This document shows, piece after piece, positions 17,292 to 25,801 of a stretch of DNA of 32,608 nt. The notes under the pieces are model-generated. The model saw only the letters and a list, made by a program, of their open reading frames with translations. It did not search any database and had not been told where the DNA came from. Made by a program: the position numbers and the translations under genes. The stretch is taken from assembly GCA_021805985.1 (NCBI GenBank), contig JAJZDN010000049.1, positions 1-32,608 of the forward strand. Reading direction: 5' to 3'. The stretch comes from Planctomycetota bacterium (GTDB lineage: Bacteria > Planctomycetota > Phycisphaerae > WQYP01). Numbering within the stretch: position 1 is the first letter of the stretch; each line of letters opens with the position of its first letter.

Positions 17292-19454
17292 TTACTCGGA
17301 TAGGTTCGCAGGTTGCCATCGCGTCCGTCCGGTCTTACAGGCTTTCAAACGGTATAACGCGCTATCGGCTTGCCGCAACAGGGCGCTGGAATTGACGGAA
17401 TCGTCGGGAAACATGCAGTAGCCAATGCTGGTAGATACGTTGATGCGTCGGTTGCCCGGCAGGGAGAACGGCTCATCCAGAGCCGCCGCAAGGCGTGTGA
17501 AGTAGGCCTCTGCATCCTTACTATGGTGCAAGTCCTCCAGGAGAATGACAAACTCATCACCGCCCAGCCGCAGGGCTGAATCGGTTTTACGCAGGGCATT
17601 TTTAATTCGTCCCGCCAGGGCACGCAAAAAAGCATCACCGGATGCGTGTCCATACGTGTCATTTATAAGCTTGAAGTCATTAACATCCAGCATCGCCACT
17701 GCCAGCAGGGTCTTGTGCCGCAAGGCCCGCCCAACCGCTTTTTCGATATAGTCGTCCAACGCCGCGCGATTGGGCAGCCCGGTAAGCGTATCATGGCTGG
17801 CCAGCCATGCCTGCTGAGTTAGCTCTTCGTCCAGGCGTGTGCGGAGGTCAAGTTCATCCAGTGCATGGCCCAGCAGTTGAGTCACACGCGCCACCAGAGC
17901 ACGCATTTCAAGATCAAATAGATTCTGATGAATTGAAATAAGCCCCAAGACCGCCCAAATATGTCCTTTTCGAATAATGGGTGCCGCCGCCGCCGACTTG
18001 CCTCCAATCATCGTTATCACCTGGTGGTTGTTGGCAAAGGCAGAATCGGCCTGATAATCGTTGGACCAGCAGAGCTTATTTTCGCGCCACGCTTGGGCCA
18101 CGAGGCTTTTACCGTCCCCGGTCAAAAGTGAAACACGATGCTTTCCGATTTGCTCACTTCCCGGACCGGCCGTGGCAACAAATTCAAAAACACCACTCGC
18201 CTTGGGTCGGCCCACCGTTACAGTGATAAATAATCCCCCCCGCGCCAACTGGTCAACCGTTTGAGTAAGAAGGGTATTTTCGTCGGGGGCTTCAAGAATG
18301 ATTTCTCCCTGAACACTTAATGATTTATACAAGCTGCTCAGGCGTTCAAGCCGGGACCTCATGTCCATCGAATCCAGCGCCCGCCCCAGCATTTGCGCGC
18401 AACTTGCCAGGAGATTCAACATGTCTGGATCAAAAAATTCCTTATGGCTGGAAACCACCGAAAGCAGACCCCATATGGTCCCGCCGCGAAATATTGGTGC
18501 CGTAGCCAGAGACTGTATATGCCGCGCCGCAAGCTGTGCGTGGAAGGCCGCGGCCTGGGGATCATGCGGATAGTCGTTGCTATATTGCAACTTCCCGCTT
18601 TGCCATGCGCTGGCCGACAGCGTCGCTGTGCCGTCGGCAATGGAAAATGCGAACCCCTGCATAATTTCATCACTGCCCGTTCCCGCCCCATAGTGATACC
18701 GCAAAATTCCCGTGTCATCGGGATAGCCGATGCCGACGAGCAGAAAAGTTCCTTTAGTTACCAGCGTTTCACACGTACCGCGCAACAGTTCGCTCTCATC
18801 GCGAGCACTTAGAATAAATTTTGATTCTTCCAGCATGGCATGATACAAACTGTTAAGCCGCTCGAGCGCAATTTTTCTGTCCTCCAGCCGCTCGAAGATA
18901 TTGCGCCGTTCCAGTGCCCGCCCGATCAGCATGGCGCTGGTGGAAAGCAACTGCAGCATATCCTCATCAAAAAAATCTTCCCGGTGGCTGATAATGCCCA
19001 AAACGCCCCACGTTGTCTTATCTACGACAATGGGAATCGCTGCCCACGCCCTGATGTTCATTTTCCGAGCTTTGGTCTGAAACGCTGACGTCCGAGAATC
19101 ATTGAGATAATGGTTGCTGACCTGCATTTTCCCTGTGCTTATGGCTTCACCAGAGAGCGTGCCGGCACCCACCTTTATCGCTGTGCTAAACGTTTGCATT
19201 AATTCCATAGCCTGTTTGCCCGCAGCATGATGATAGCGCACCAAACCGTCGGTATCAGGCGAGCCAATGCCTACGATATCAAAAAAACCAGTGGCAATAA
19301 GCCGCGCGCAAATGCTGTTTAGCAACCCGGGATGATCGGTCGCCTCTACCAGCAGTTGTTCCTGTTCCAGAAGCGCACGATAAATGCAATTCATGCGGTA
19401 TAAAGCCGAAGGAAGCGGCTCGATAGTGGTCGTCGCTGCAAGATTGTCTGCCAT
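17292..19454 (-). CDS. Triple-GAF diguanylate cyclase
   Basis: Cytoplasmic signalling enzyme, 720 aa, expected to make cyclic di-GMP from two GTP. Three GAF-like units repeat at about residues 33-182, 213-362 and 383-532. Each contains a version of VGIGxPDxxGxxRYHxxAG and a W-G-V/L-L-G-I-I-S-H end, so they arose by internal duplication. The GGDEF domain spans about 555-710 with DTLTGLPNR, LDVNDFKLINDTYGHASGD, a canonical GGDEF at 631-635 and an inhibitory-site RxxD (R622-D625) five residues earlier, so it should be active and product-inhibited. There is no membrane segment. No cysteine or histidine pattern betrays the GAF ligand. It is transcribed alone, divergent from the phosphatase gene at 19681 with a 226-bp gap. 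Confidence 0.93.
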   Translation of the reverse strand: MADNLAATTTIEPLPSALYRMNCIYRALLEQEQLLVEATDHPGLLNSICARLIATGFFDIVGIGSPDTDGLVRYHHAAGKQAMELMQTFSTAIKVGAGTLSGEAISTGKMQVSNHYLNDSRTSAFQTKARKMNIRAWAAIPIVVDKTTWGVLGIISHREDFFDEDMLQLLSTSAMLIGRALERRNIFERLEDRKIALERLNSLYHAMLEESKFILSARDESELLRGTCETLVTKGTFLLVGIGYPDDTGILRYHYGAGTGSDEIMQGFAFSIADGTATLSASAWQSGKLQYSNDYPHDPQAAAFHAQLAARHIQSLATAPIFRGGTIWGLLSVVSSHKEFFDPDMLNLLASCAQMLGRALDSMDMRSRLERLSSLYKSLSVQGEIILEAPDENTLLTQTVDQLARGGLFITVTVGRPKASGVFEFVATAGPGSEQIGKHRVSLLTGDGKSLVAQAWRENKLCWSNDYQADSAFANNHQVITMIGGKSAAAAPIIRKGHIWAVLGLISIHQNLFDLEMRALVARVTQLLGHALDELDLRTRLDEELTQQAWLASHDTLTGLPNRAALDDYIEKAVGRALRHKTLLAVAMLDVNDFKLINDTYGHASGDAFLRALAGRIKNALRKTDSALRLGGDEFVILLEDLHHSKDAEAYFTRLAAALDEPFSLPGNRRINVSTSIGYCMFPDDSVNSSALLRQADSALYRLKACKTGRTRWQPANLSE

Positions 19455-19680
19455 CGTGAAACTCGTGTCTAATCTTATTGTAGTATCGGTAAGAAAGGTG
19501 CGGGAGAATCAGTAGATTGGTCCATTATGGGCACCAGAAAAAGTTCCTGCGGCTTTTCGCAGGTAAGTATAACATTCGGTAAGCCAGCCAGAAGAGTAAA
19601 TATTCATATTTCTGTCAAATTAGTTGACGTTTCGGCGGGTCTCGGCGACAGTAAAGTGTTATGGGCTGTGAGGATTGTTA

Positions 19681-20718
19681 ATGACCTTATTACCGCGTGA
19701 GGACGCTTATTTTATCCAACGTTTGTCTGACCTGGGGAGGCAGCTTCGCGGTGCCGCGATGGCCGCCCGCCGATCCCGTCATCCGCTTGGCAACCAGCCC
19801 CTGTCGCAGGTGGCCCGCGAAACTGCCGCCGACACTATTTATGAGTTGGACACCCATACCGAACCCGTGCTGGAAGAATTTTGCCAACAGTGGGGGCGGG
19901 AACTTCCCTTGGTCCTGATTGCCGAAGGTATTGTCGATGAACATGGTGTCGAAGGCGTGAAATGCTTCCCGCAGGGAACCCAACCGGCAAATGCGGCGTT
20001 TTGCCTGATTGTCGACCCCATTGATGGCACACGGGGGTTGATGTATGACAAACGCTCCGGCTGGTTCCTGGCGGGCGTTGCTGCCAATAACGGTCCCACC
20101 ACACGAATATCTGATATTGCCGTCGCAGTTCAGGTGGAAATCCCCACCAGCAAACAAAATCAATCCGACGTGCTGTGGGCCGCGCGGGGCCGTGGCGCTG
20201 CGGCACAGCGGGAAGATTTGTTCTCCGGCCACACCACCCCGTTGACATTGCGCCCCAGCAGTGCCGCCGATCTGGCGCATGGATTCGGGTCTGTGGTGAG
20301 TTTTTTTCCCGGCACAAAAGTGCTCGCAGCTGAATTAATGGAAGCCATTTCCCTGCATTGCGGCGGGGGCATTGACCCGGGCAGGCCGCTGGTATTTGAT
20401 GATCAATATATCTCCACCGGTGGCCAACTGTATGAGGTCATGATCGGCCATGACCGGTTTGTGGCCGACGTGCGTCCCTATTTTTACCGCATGACACAGC
20501 AACCTGGGCTGTGCGCCCACGCCTATGATTTATGCGCCATCCTGATAGCGCAGGAAGCCGGTGTGGCAGTGTCAAACGCCTTGGGCCAACCGGTGGATGG
20601 GGTCCTGGATGTTATTACCCCGGTAGCGTGGGCCGCGTATGCTAATATGGATCTGCGCAGCCGCATTGAACCGGTGATTGCTAAGTTTTTTGCAGACCAT
20701 GGCGTATCGCCAGACTGA
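19681..20718 (+). CDS. Inositol-monophosphatase-fold (FIG) phosphatase
   Basis: Li-sensitive-type metal-dependent phosphatase superfamily member, 345 aa. ATG 19681 is preferred to TTG 19675 because GAGGA ends 6 nt before it. The metal-binding motifs are present: AEG (Glu 82), VDPIDGTRGL (Asp112, Asp115, Gly116, Thr117) and a C-terminal AHAYDLCAILIAQEAG with Asp283 in the position of the family's WDxAA motif (W replaced). It is longer than the ~265 aa of typical IMPases, with extra sequence between the metal motif and the C-terminal half. The substrate is unknown: inositol phosphates, PAP/PAPS or sugar bisphosphates are all possible. A short-chain dehydrogenase gene starts 14 bp downstream, so the pair is almost certainly co-transcribed. 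Confidence 0.82.
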   Translation: MTLLPREDAYFIQRLSDLGRQLRGAAMAARRSRHPLGNQPLSQVARETAADTIYELDTHTEPVLEEFCQQWGRELPLVLIAEGIVDEHGVEGVKCFPQGTQPANAAFCLIVDPIDGTRGLMYDKRSGWFLAGVAANNGPTTRISDIAVAVQVEIPTSKQNQSDVLWAARGRGAAAQREDLFSGHTTPLTLRPSSAADLAHGFGSVVSFFPGTKVLAAELMEAISLHCGGGIDPGRPLVFDDQYISTGGQLYEVMIGHDRFVADVRPYFYRMTQQPGLCAHAYDLCAILIAQEAGVAVSNALGQPVDGVLDVITPVAWAAYANMDLRSRIEPVIAKFFADHGVSPD

Positions 20719-20732
20719 TAACGGGAGCTTCT

Positions 20733-21482
20733 ATGAAAGTTGTTATTATTACCGGTGGCGGCAGCGGCATTGGCGCAGCTACCGCACAAAAACTTCTGGC
20801 CCGCGGCGACTGTGTGTTAATCGCCGGGCGTGATGGCGCAAAATTAAACGCCTTGGCCAGCGCACACACAGCGTCGCCAGGAGACATTTCCTGCTGCCCG
20901 GCGGATGTCAGTAAACCGGAAGATGCCATGCGGATTATCAACAGTGCCTTGCAATGGAAGGGACGCATCGACGCAGTTATCAATGGTGCGGGTGTAGCTC
21001 CCATGCTGCCAACCTGTGACCTGACCCCTGAACAATGGCGCGAAATCATCGATACCAATTTGTCCTCGGTATTTTATATGACCCGGGCGATCTGGCCCGT
21101 ATTTCGGAAACAGTTTGCCGCATTAAAAGAAAGCGGAAAGCCCCCGGAAGAAGCCGGTGTCATTATCAACATATCATCCCAGGCAGCGCGGGATCCGTTT
21201 GCCGGTTTGGGAGCCTACGGTGCGGCCAAAGCAGGCGTTAATTTATTAACCCAAGCCACTGCGCGGGAAGGCCGGGAGATCGGCGTACGCGTGATTGCTA
21301 TCGCCCCGGGCGCAGTGGATACGCTCATGTTTCATTCCTTGCCCATTGCGTCAAAGGTTCCGGCGCGGGATATTCTCAATCCAACTTCTGTCGCGGATAC
21401 GATCGTTGCCGCCATCGACGGGGCCTTGCGGCACGCCAGCGGAGAGACCCTATACATTCGTCGCAATGGTTTTCCGGATTAG
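20733..21482 (+). CDS. Short-chain dehydrogenase/reductase
   Basis: Classical SDR oxidoreductase, 249 aa, single Rossmann domain. It carries the cofactor loop TGGGSGIG (residues 7-14), a DV at 58-59 adjacent to the adenine, a NGAG motif (84-87), Ser148 or Ser149 in INISSQAA, and the active-site pair Tyr162-x3-Lys166 (YGAAK). AGRD after the second beta strand places Arg33 where NADP-preferring enzymes bind the 2'-phosphate, so NADP is likely. CGGGAG lies 5 nt before the ATG. It is the second gene of a two-gene operon with the FIG phosphatase. Together they could dephosphorylate and then oxidise or reduce the same polyol or sugar, but the substrate cannot be named. Confidence 0.88.
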   Translation: MKVVIITGGGSGIGAATAQKLLARGDCVLIAGRDGAKLNALASAHTASPGDISCCPADVSKPEDAMRIINSALQWKGRIDAVINGAGVAPMLPTCDLTPEQWREIIDTNLSSVFYMTRAIWPVFRKQFAALKESGKPPEEAGVIINISSQAARDPFAGLGAYGAAKAGVNLLTQATAREGREIGVRVIAIAPGAVDTLMFHSLPIASKVPARDILNPTSVADTIVAAIDGALRHASGETLYIRRNGFPD

Positions 21483-21631
21483 TTCCATGAAGTTCTACCT
21501 CATCCGGAAGCGCATTGCCCAAGACGCCGGCGAAAATTTTCAAACGGCTAGCGGCCTCTGACGCGCGCGGGCGTTATCAGGCAGATGGCCCGATAGCATA
21601 TAAACCTGAACTTCGATTACAATTCGCAGCT

Positions 21632-23623
21632 ATGAAACGCTTCTATTCTATCGTGCTGAAATTGCTTCCGGTAATTGCACTGGCAGGGCCTCTGCTGGCG
21701 GTGTTGACCGTGGCGCATGGGCGGGCGGGCGGCGGTGAGGGTTTTGGCGGCGGCGGTGGCTTTGGCGGTGGTGATAACGGCGGCGGCGGTGGCGGTGGCG
21801 GCGGTGGGGGAGTCATTATCTGGTGGATCGTTGAATATCTGGTGCTGGAGCATCCAATTGTAGGGATACCCGTCCTGATTGTGGCGGGAGTTTTGTATTA
21901 TAAAACGCACAGTTCCGTTGCTGGCTATGTCCGCGATCAACGCACGCAGGCCGGCCTGACAGCGGTGGATGAAAACGCCGAAGCACAAGCGGTGCAGGCG
22001 CTGCAGCAATCCGATCCAGCTTTTGATCTGCAGGCGTTCTATGGCCGTGTCAATACAGCTTTTCTGAAAATTCAGGATGCCTGGTGCGCCCAGAATCTCC
22101 AGACCATCCGCCCTTTTATTTCAGACGGAACCCATGAACGCTTCGGTCTGCAATTTGCTGAACAGAAACTGGATTCTCTACGCGACAGAATGAAAGACAT
22201 CACGGTACAGGAAGTACAGATGGTGCAATTGATACATGACAATGTATTTGATTCCGCAACCGTCCGCATTACCGCTTCGGCGGTGGATCAAACGCTTTCC
22301 ACGCAGACCGGTGCCGTTGTGTCTGGCTCCGGTGATGCGGAAGTATTTACCGAATATTGGACTTTTCTCCGCCGGCGCGGTGCCAAAACCCCCAATGGCG
22401 TGGGCCTCATTGAAGGCAACTGTCCCAATTGCGGCGCGGCCATTGCACTTAATGCCTCCGCCCAATGCCAAGCCTGCCACGCGCTGTTGCGCAGCGGCCA
22501 GTATGATTGGGTGCTGGCAGAAATAACCCAGGATTCCCAATGGCAATCGGAAACATCACACAATACGCCAGGCGTGTCAGACTTGCAGACTCGTGATCCA
22601 AATTTCACACTCGCCGGTCTGGAAGACCGCGTATCAGTGATTTTCTGGCGCAAAGTCATGGCAGATCGGCTGGGCCAGGTTGCCCCGCTGCAGACGGTTT
22701 CCGCTCCGTCATTTGCGCAACGCTACGGACCTCTTTTAGCGGCCCAACCCAACGGCGTGCGGGCGTTCTGGGGTGATTGCGCCGTCGGTGCGGTGCAGAC
22801 CATGGGAATAATTGCTGGTTCGCCGATGGATCGGGCCTTGGTGGAAGTGCGATGGTCCAGCCGCCGGTATCAGACCGGCGCATCGGGCAAAGCGCAAAAA
22901 ACGCCTCAAAGCAATATGGCCCAGCATGTGATGGTTCTGGAGCGCCAAGCGGGCGTAAAGACCGATCCGGATAAAGGCATTTCATCCGCCCATTGCCCCA
23001 ACTGCGGCGCCCCTGTCGCGGATGATACAGCAAATGCCTGTAGCTTTTGCGGCACTGTGCTCAACGATGGCTCAAATAACTGGGTACTTCTGGATATGCT
23101 GCCGGTAAACGGGCAGGCGTCACAGGATTTGCTTCTGGAACTGGCGCAGAAAAATGCGATGATCACCGACCCGGCGCAAACGCGCCAGCAGGTAGCCGCG
23201 ATGCTCAATGTGCCACCGCCCCCGCCCAGTGGCCTGCTGGCCTGGATGGTCAAATGTATGGTGGATAACGGGAATATTGACGGCGGTGAAGAGCGGATGT
23301 TGCGACATACCGCCGACCGCCGCGGCGTAACCGATGAGCAATTGCACCGCATGATGGATTCTGCCAAACGCGGCGAATTGCAGATTACGGAACCCAAAAC
23401 TCCCGATGAGATTCACCGCTGGCTTGGCACGATGGTAGCCGCCGCAGTAGCCGATGGCGAAATAACCCCTACCGAACAGCAACTGATCGCCACCGTCGGA
23501 CAAAAGTACGGCTTAGGCGCGTATGACATCAAACTGCTGATCCGCCAGCAGCAAGAACAACTCTACGCTACGGCCCGGCAAGCCCTGACCGACCGCCGCC
23601 AACGCGCGGCGGCCAACAATTAG
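21632..23623 (+). CDS. Membrane protein: two Tim44-like/zinc-ribbon units plus TerB-like domain
   Basis: A 663-aa protein with an unusual architecture. Residues 8-28 form a signal or first membrane segment, followed by a Gly-rich tract to about 60, a second membrane segment (61-90), then Tim44-like domain 1 (about 126-250, QAFYGRVNTAFLKIQDAW). A zinc ribbon follows (Cys264, 267, 279, 282: CPNCGAAI, CQACHALL). A second related unit occupies about 320-440 (FTLAGLEDRVSVIFWRKVM), with another ribbon (Cys455, 458, 470, 473: CPNCGAPV, CSFCGTVL). A helical TerB-like domain (535-645, DNGNIDGGEERML and ADGEITPTEQQL, acidic metal-site type) ends the protein. ATG 21632 is chosen because it begins the hydrophobic segment, though no clear ribosome site precedes it; an in-frame TTG at 21515 is the alternative. 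Function is unknown; Tim44-like domains bind membranes and partner proteins. Confidence 0.8.
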   Translation: MKRFYSIVLKLLPVIALAGPLLAVLTVAHGRAGGGEGFGGGGGFGGGDNGGGGGGGGGGGVIIWWIVEYLVLEHPIVGIPVLIVAGVLYYKTHSSVAGYVRDQRTQAGLTAVDENAEAQAVQALQQSDPAFDLQAFYGRVNTAFLKIQDAWCAQNLQTIRPFISDGTHERFGLQFAEQKLDSLRDRMKDITVQEVQMVQLIHDNVFDSATVRITASAVDQTLSTQTGAVVSGSGDAEVFTEYWTFLRRRGAKTPNGVGLIEGNCPNCGAAIALNASAQCQACHALLRSGQYDWVLAEITQDSQWQSETSHNTPGVSDLQTRDPNFTLAGLEDRVSVIFWRKVMADRLGQVAPLQTVSAPSFAQRYGPLLAAQPNGVRAFWGDCAVGAVQTMGIIAGSPMDRALVEVRWSSRRYQTGASGKAQKTPQSNMAQHVMVLERQAGVKTDPDKGISSAHCPNCGAPVADDTANACSFCGTVLNDGSNNWVLLDMLPVNGQASQDLLLELAQKNAMITDPAQTRQQVAAMLNVPPPPPSGLLAWMVKCMVDNGNIDGGEERMLRHTADRRGVTDEQLHRMMDSAKRGELQITEPKTPDEIHRWLGTMVAAAVADGEITPTEQQLIATVGQKYGLGAYDIKLLIRQQQEQLYATARQALTDRRQRAAANN

Positions 23624-23749
23624 GAACCGGAGTTTTACAAGCCTAGAGGAGTAGAAGGCGGAGCAGAAACTTTTGAAGCGCATCGCTTTGGCAACATGCG
23701 GGGCGGTATTTCCCATGCCAAGCCGTGTTGCCGCGTGGTTGAGGAGTCG

Positions 23750-23786
23750 AAAAAGACGCGCCGCTTCATGACGAAATGGCGCGTCT
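23750..23786 (-). terminator. Intrinsic terminator of the small gene at 23820
   Basis: A perfect 9-bp inverted repeat (AGACGCGCC at 23754-23762, GGCGCGTCT at 23778-23786) has a 15-nt loop. Read on the minus strand it is followed by TTTTT, and it lies about 33 nt past the stop codon of the small gene. There is no T run on the plus strand, so it is directional. Confidence 0.75.
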
Positions 23787-23819
23787 GAAAACAAAGTGTA
23801 TTAAGTAAAGCATTCTTGC

Positions 23820-24056
23820 CTAAATTCCCGATGGACGATGCCCCTGCGCGGGATTAAATGAACCGCGATTGCCCGAAACACGTCCGGAGTCACGCACACT
23901 CTGTTGAGTTCCAGAACGGGGCGATTGCCTTTCTATAAACGGTTCTTTTTCCCCGGCCTCTTCCCGTTCGTCCACGGTACCTTTTTGCTGGTCGCCCTGG
24001 CTCTGTGGGCCACTGTGATGCCCCTGGTTAACCGACTTGGCTTTTGACTGTGACAT
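23820..24056 (-). CDS. Small hydrophilic, probably disordered protein
   Basis: A 78-aa open frame, not assignable to a family. Expression signals are strong: GAGGTGAT, a near-perfect Shine-Dalgarno, ends 4 nt before the ATG, and a terminator lies just past the stop. The product has no hydrophobic core. It is rich in Gln, Ser, Gly, Lys, Glu and Arg (QGHHSGPQSQGDQQKGTVDE; REEAGEKEPFIERQSPR) and is predicted to be disordered. Composition resembles stress- or desiccation-associated hydrophilins, but this is only a compositional analogy. The gene lies downstream of, and on the same strand as, the sigma54-type regulator, with 329 bp between them containing several palindromes. Confidence 0.65.
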   Translation of the reverse strand: MSQSKAKSVNQGHHSGPQSQGDQQKGTVDEREEAGEKEPFIERQSPRSGTQQSVRDSGRVSGNRGSFNPAQGHRPSGI

Positions 24057-24385
24057 GAGATCACCTCAATAAAAATTACCCGCAGTGATCACCGTTGGGA
24101 ACGTCCCAAGCCGGGCCGTGGTGCGACTTTTTTACCGGAGTCGCACGGACACGTCTTTTTTCGGCGGTCACCGCGCTAACAAAGTGTTATGCAATGACCG
24201 TGCCAGCGCACATATTTATTTGGGCGTGGGCTATCCGTGATTCAATGCCATCGGAGCATGCAGGCGGTGCAAGGTGTCCGGCCAAGATGTCCTCCGCGCG
24301 CCATTTTTTTTTCCGAATTGGCACCGGCTTCAAACACCGCCCCCGGGCGTGGCCACGGCGCACTGCCGGACCCAGCGGAAGTGCA
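24057..24385 (-). promoter_or_regulatory. Palindrome-rich region upstream of the small gene
   Basis: No convincing gene lies in these 329 bp. Upstream of the small minus-strand gene are four perfect inverted repeats: GTGATCAC (24085-24092), TTGGGAACGTCCCAA (24095-24109, 6-3-6), GTGCGACT/AGTCGCAC (24121-24128 and 24139-24146, 10-nt loop) and GCGGTCACCGC (24164-24174). The 15-bp palindrome starts 39 bp before the start codon, a position typical of an operator. The rest, 24175-24385, shows only a run of nine or more T near 24304 and no recognisable feature. Confidence 0.5.
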
Positions 24386-25801
24386 CTATGCCGATCCCGG
24401 GCGGAATAATACCAGTTCGGGTGATCGCTGCTCGGAAAGTTTGCGCTGCAGCGTCCGCACGCTTATACCGATGGCGTGCGCAGCTTGTGTGCGGTTGTTG
24501 GAATAACGCGCCATCGCGGATTTAATAGCCTGCTGTTCAAGCTGGGCCAGCGTCAACAGCGGCTGGGTGTTGCCGACAGGATTCGTGGCATTCACGGGAT
24601 TCGGCACCGCTGGTGCTGCGTATGCTTTGCTGATCTCCGCGGGCAGATCTCCAATAAAGAGGGAAGTTTTAGCCTCATCCGCCAGAACCATAGCACGCTC
24701 GATGACGTTCAGAAGTTCCCGGACATTTCCGGGCCACTGGTACCGTTGCAGGGCTTCCAAGGCAGGCACGTCAATAGAGTCGATGAAGCATTGATTTTGC
24801 GCGTTCACCCGTTCGATAAAAGCCCGCACCAGCAGCGGAATGTCCTCCGCACGCTCCCGCAGCGGCGGCATGCAAAGGGTGATGATATTGAGGCGATAGT
24901 ACAAATCTTCCCGGAATTTGCCCTTGGCCACCATCGCCGGCAGATTCCGGCTCGTGGCCACCACCACGCGCGTATCGACTTTAATATCACGATGGCCGCC
25001 CAGCGGGGTCACAATGCGGTTTTCCAGAACCCGTAGCAACTTGGCTTGCAGCGGCAGTGAACAATCGCCGATTTCATCAATAAACAAGGTGCCCCCGCTG
25101 GCGGCTTCGAAACGGCCCACACGCGTGCCAGCGGCACCGGTAAATGCACCTTTTTCATAGCCAAATAATTCGCTTTCGATCAGGGATTCAGGCATGGCCG
25201 CACAGTTCAGGGCGATAAACGGTCCGCCTTTGCGCGGAGAATTTCGGTGAATGGCCTGGGCCGCAAGGTCTTTGCCGGTTCCGGATTCGCCCAGAATCAG
25301 CACGGTGCTGAAGGCCTGGCTGGATCGGGCAATCAAACTGAAAACCTCCATCATCGCTGGCGAGTGACCGATCATGCCGTCCGGGGAGCCATCCAATTCC
25401 TGCACGTCGTTGGCGTTTGCATTCCGCTGGCAGGCCTGAACCACTCCCATGAGTCGCGAGAGCATGACTTTGGCCTCCTCAAGATTATGCAGGCCGGGAT
25501 GTTCACCGATCCCCAGGGTTGCAACCAGCGAGGCGGCGGATTGCGTTTCATGAATTAGGGGTAGCGGCGTTTCGGGAAAATAAGTTTTCCAATGGGTGAT
25601 AAGATCCATGCGTGAAATCTCGTCCGAGATCACCCCGGCAACGACGCAGTCGATCCCCGCATGCACAAACCTTAACGCAGTGTCTGTTGAATCCGCAATT
25701 TTAACATTGTAGCCCGCGTCCATCAGCAGGCGTGCCAGCGCCGTGCGATGTGCTAAATCATCTTCAATAACAAGAATGTCGAATTGGGCAGACGTCTTCA
25801 T
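24386..25801 (-). CDS. Sigma54-dependent NtrC-type activator with degenerate receiver
   Basis: Transcription activator of 471 aa built like NtrC: receiver-like domain (about 6-120), AAA+ domain (about 143-372) and Fis-type helix-turn-helix (about 418-456, NNRTQAAHAIGISVRTLQRKL). The AAA+ domain is intact: Walker A GESGTGKD (171-178), GAFTGA loop contacting sigma54 (218-223), Walker B GGTLFIDEIGD (236-246) and FREDLYYRLN with the sensor/finger Arg. In the receiver, the acidic pair is present (ILVIEDD) but the phosphoacceptor position, five residues after the D of DCVVAG, is Gly56 rather than Asp, and no KP motif is visible. It is therefore unlikely to be switched by a histidine kinase in the usual way. 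No sensor kinase gene adjoins it. It is divergent from ispG. Confidence 0.93.
   Translation of the reverse strand: MKTSAQFDILVIEDDLAHRTALARLLMDAGYNVKIADSTDTALRFVHAGIDCVVAGVISDEISRMDLITHWKTYFPETPLPLIHETQSAASLVATLGIGEHPGLHNLEEAKVMLSRLMGVVQACQRNANANDVQELDGSPDGMIGHSPAMMEVFSLIARSSQAFSTVLILGESGTGKDLAAQAIHRNSPRKGGPFIALNCAAMPESLIESELFGYEKGAFTGAAGTRVGRFEAASGGTLFIDEIGDCSLPLQAKLLRVLENRIVTPLGGHRDIKVDTRVVVATSRNLPAMVAKGKFREDLYYRLNIITLCMPPLRERAEDIPLLVRAFIERVNAQNQCFIDSIDVPALEALQRYQWPGNVRELLNVIERAMVLADEAKTSLFIGDLPAEISKAYAAPAVPNPVNATNPVGNTQPLLTLAQLEQQAIKSAMARYSNNRTQAAHAIGISVRTLQRKLSEQRSPELVLFRPGSA

Noticed and set aside
11550-17300. A sulfoquinovose (sulfo-EMP) locus, suggested by the kinase and aldolase-like genes
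   Set aside because: No sulfoquinovosidase (GH31) or AGE-type isomerase is present; the isomerase is a cupin D-lyxose type and the glycosidases are GH78 and GH92.
19624-19657. Possible promoter TTGACG...TAAAGT before the FIG phosphatase
   Set aside because: The spacing is 22 nt, outside the usual 16-18.
24095-24409. Plus-strand open frames in the region upstream of the small gene
   Set aside because: They have no ribosome site, low-complexity Arg/Pro-rich translation, and overlap the palindromes and the end of the regulator gene.
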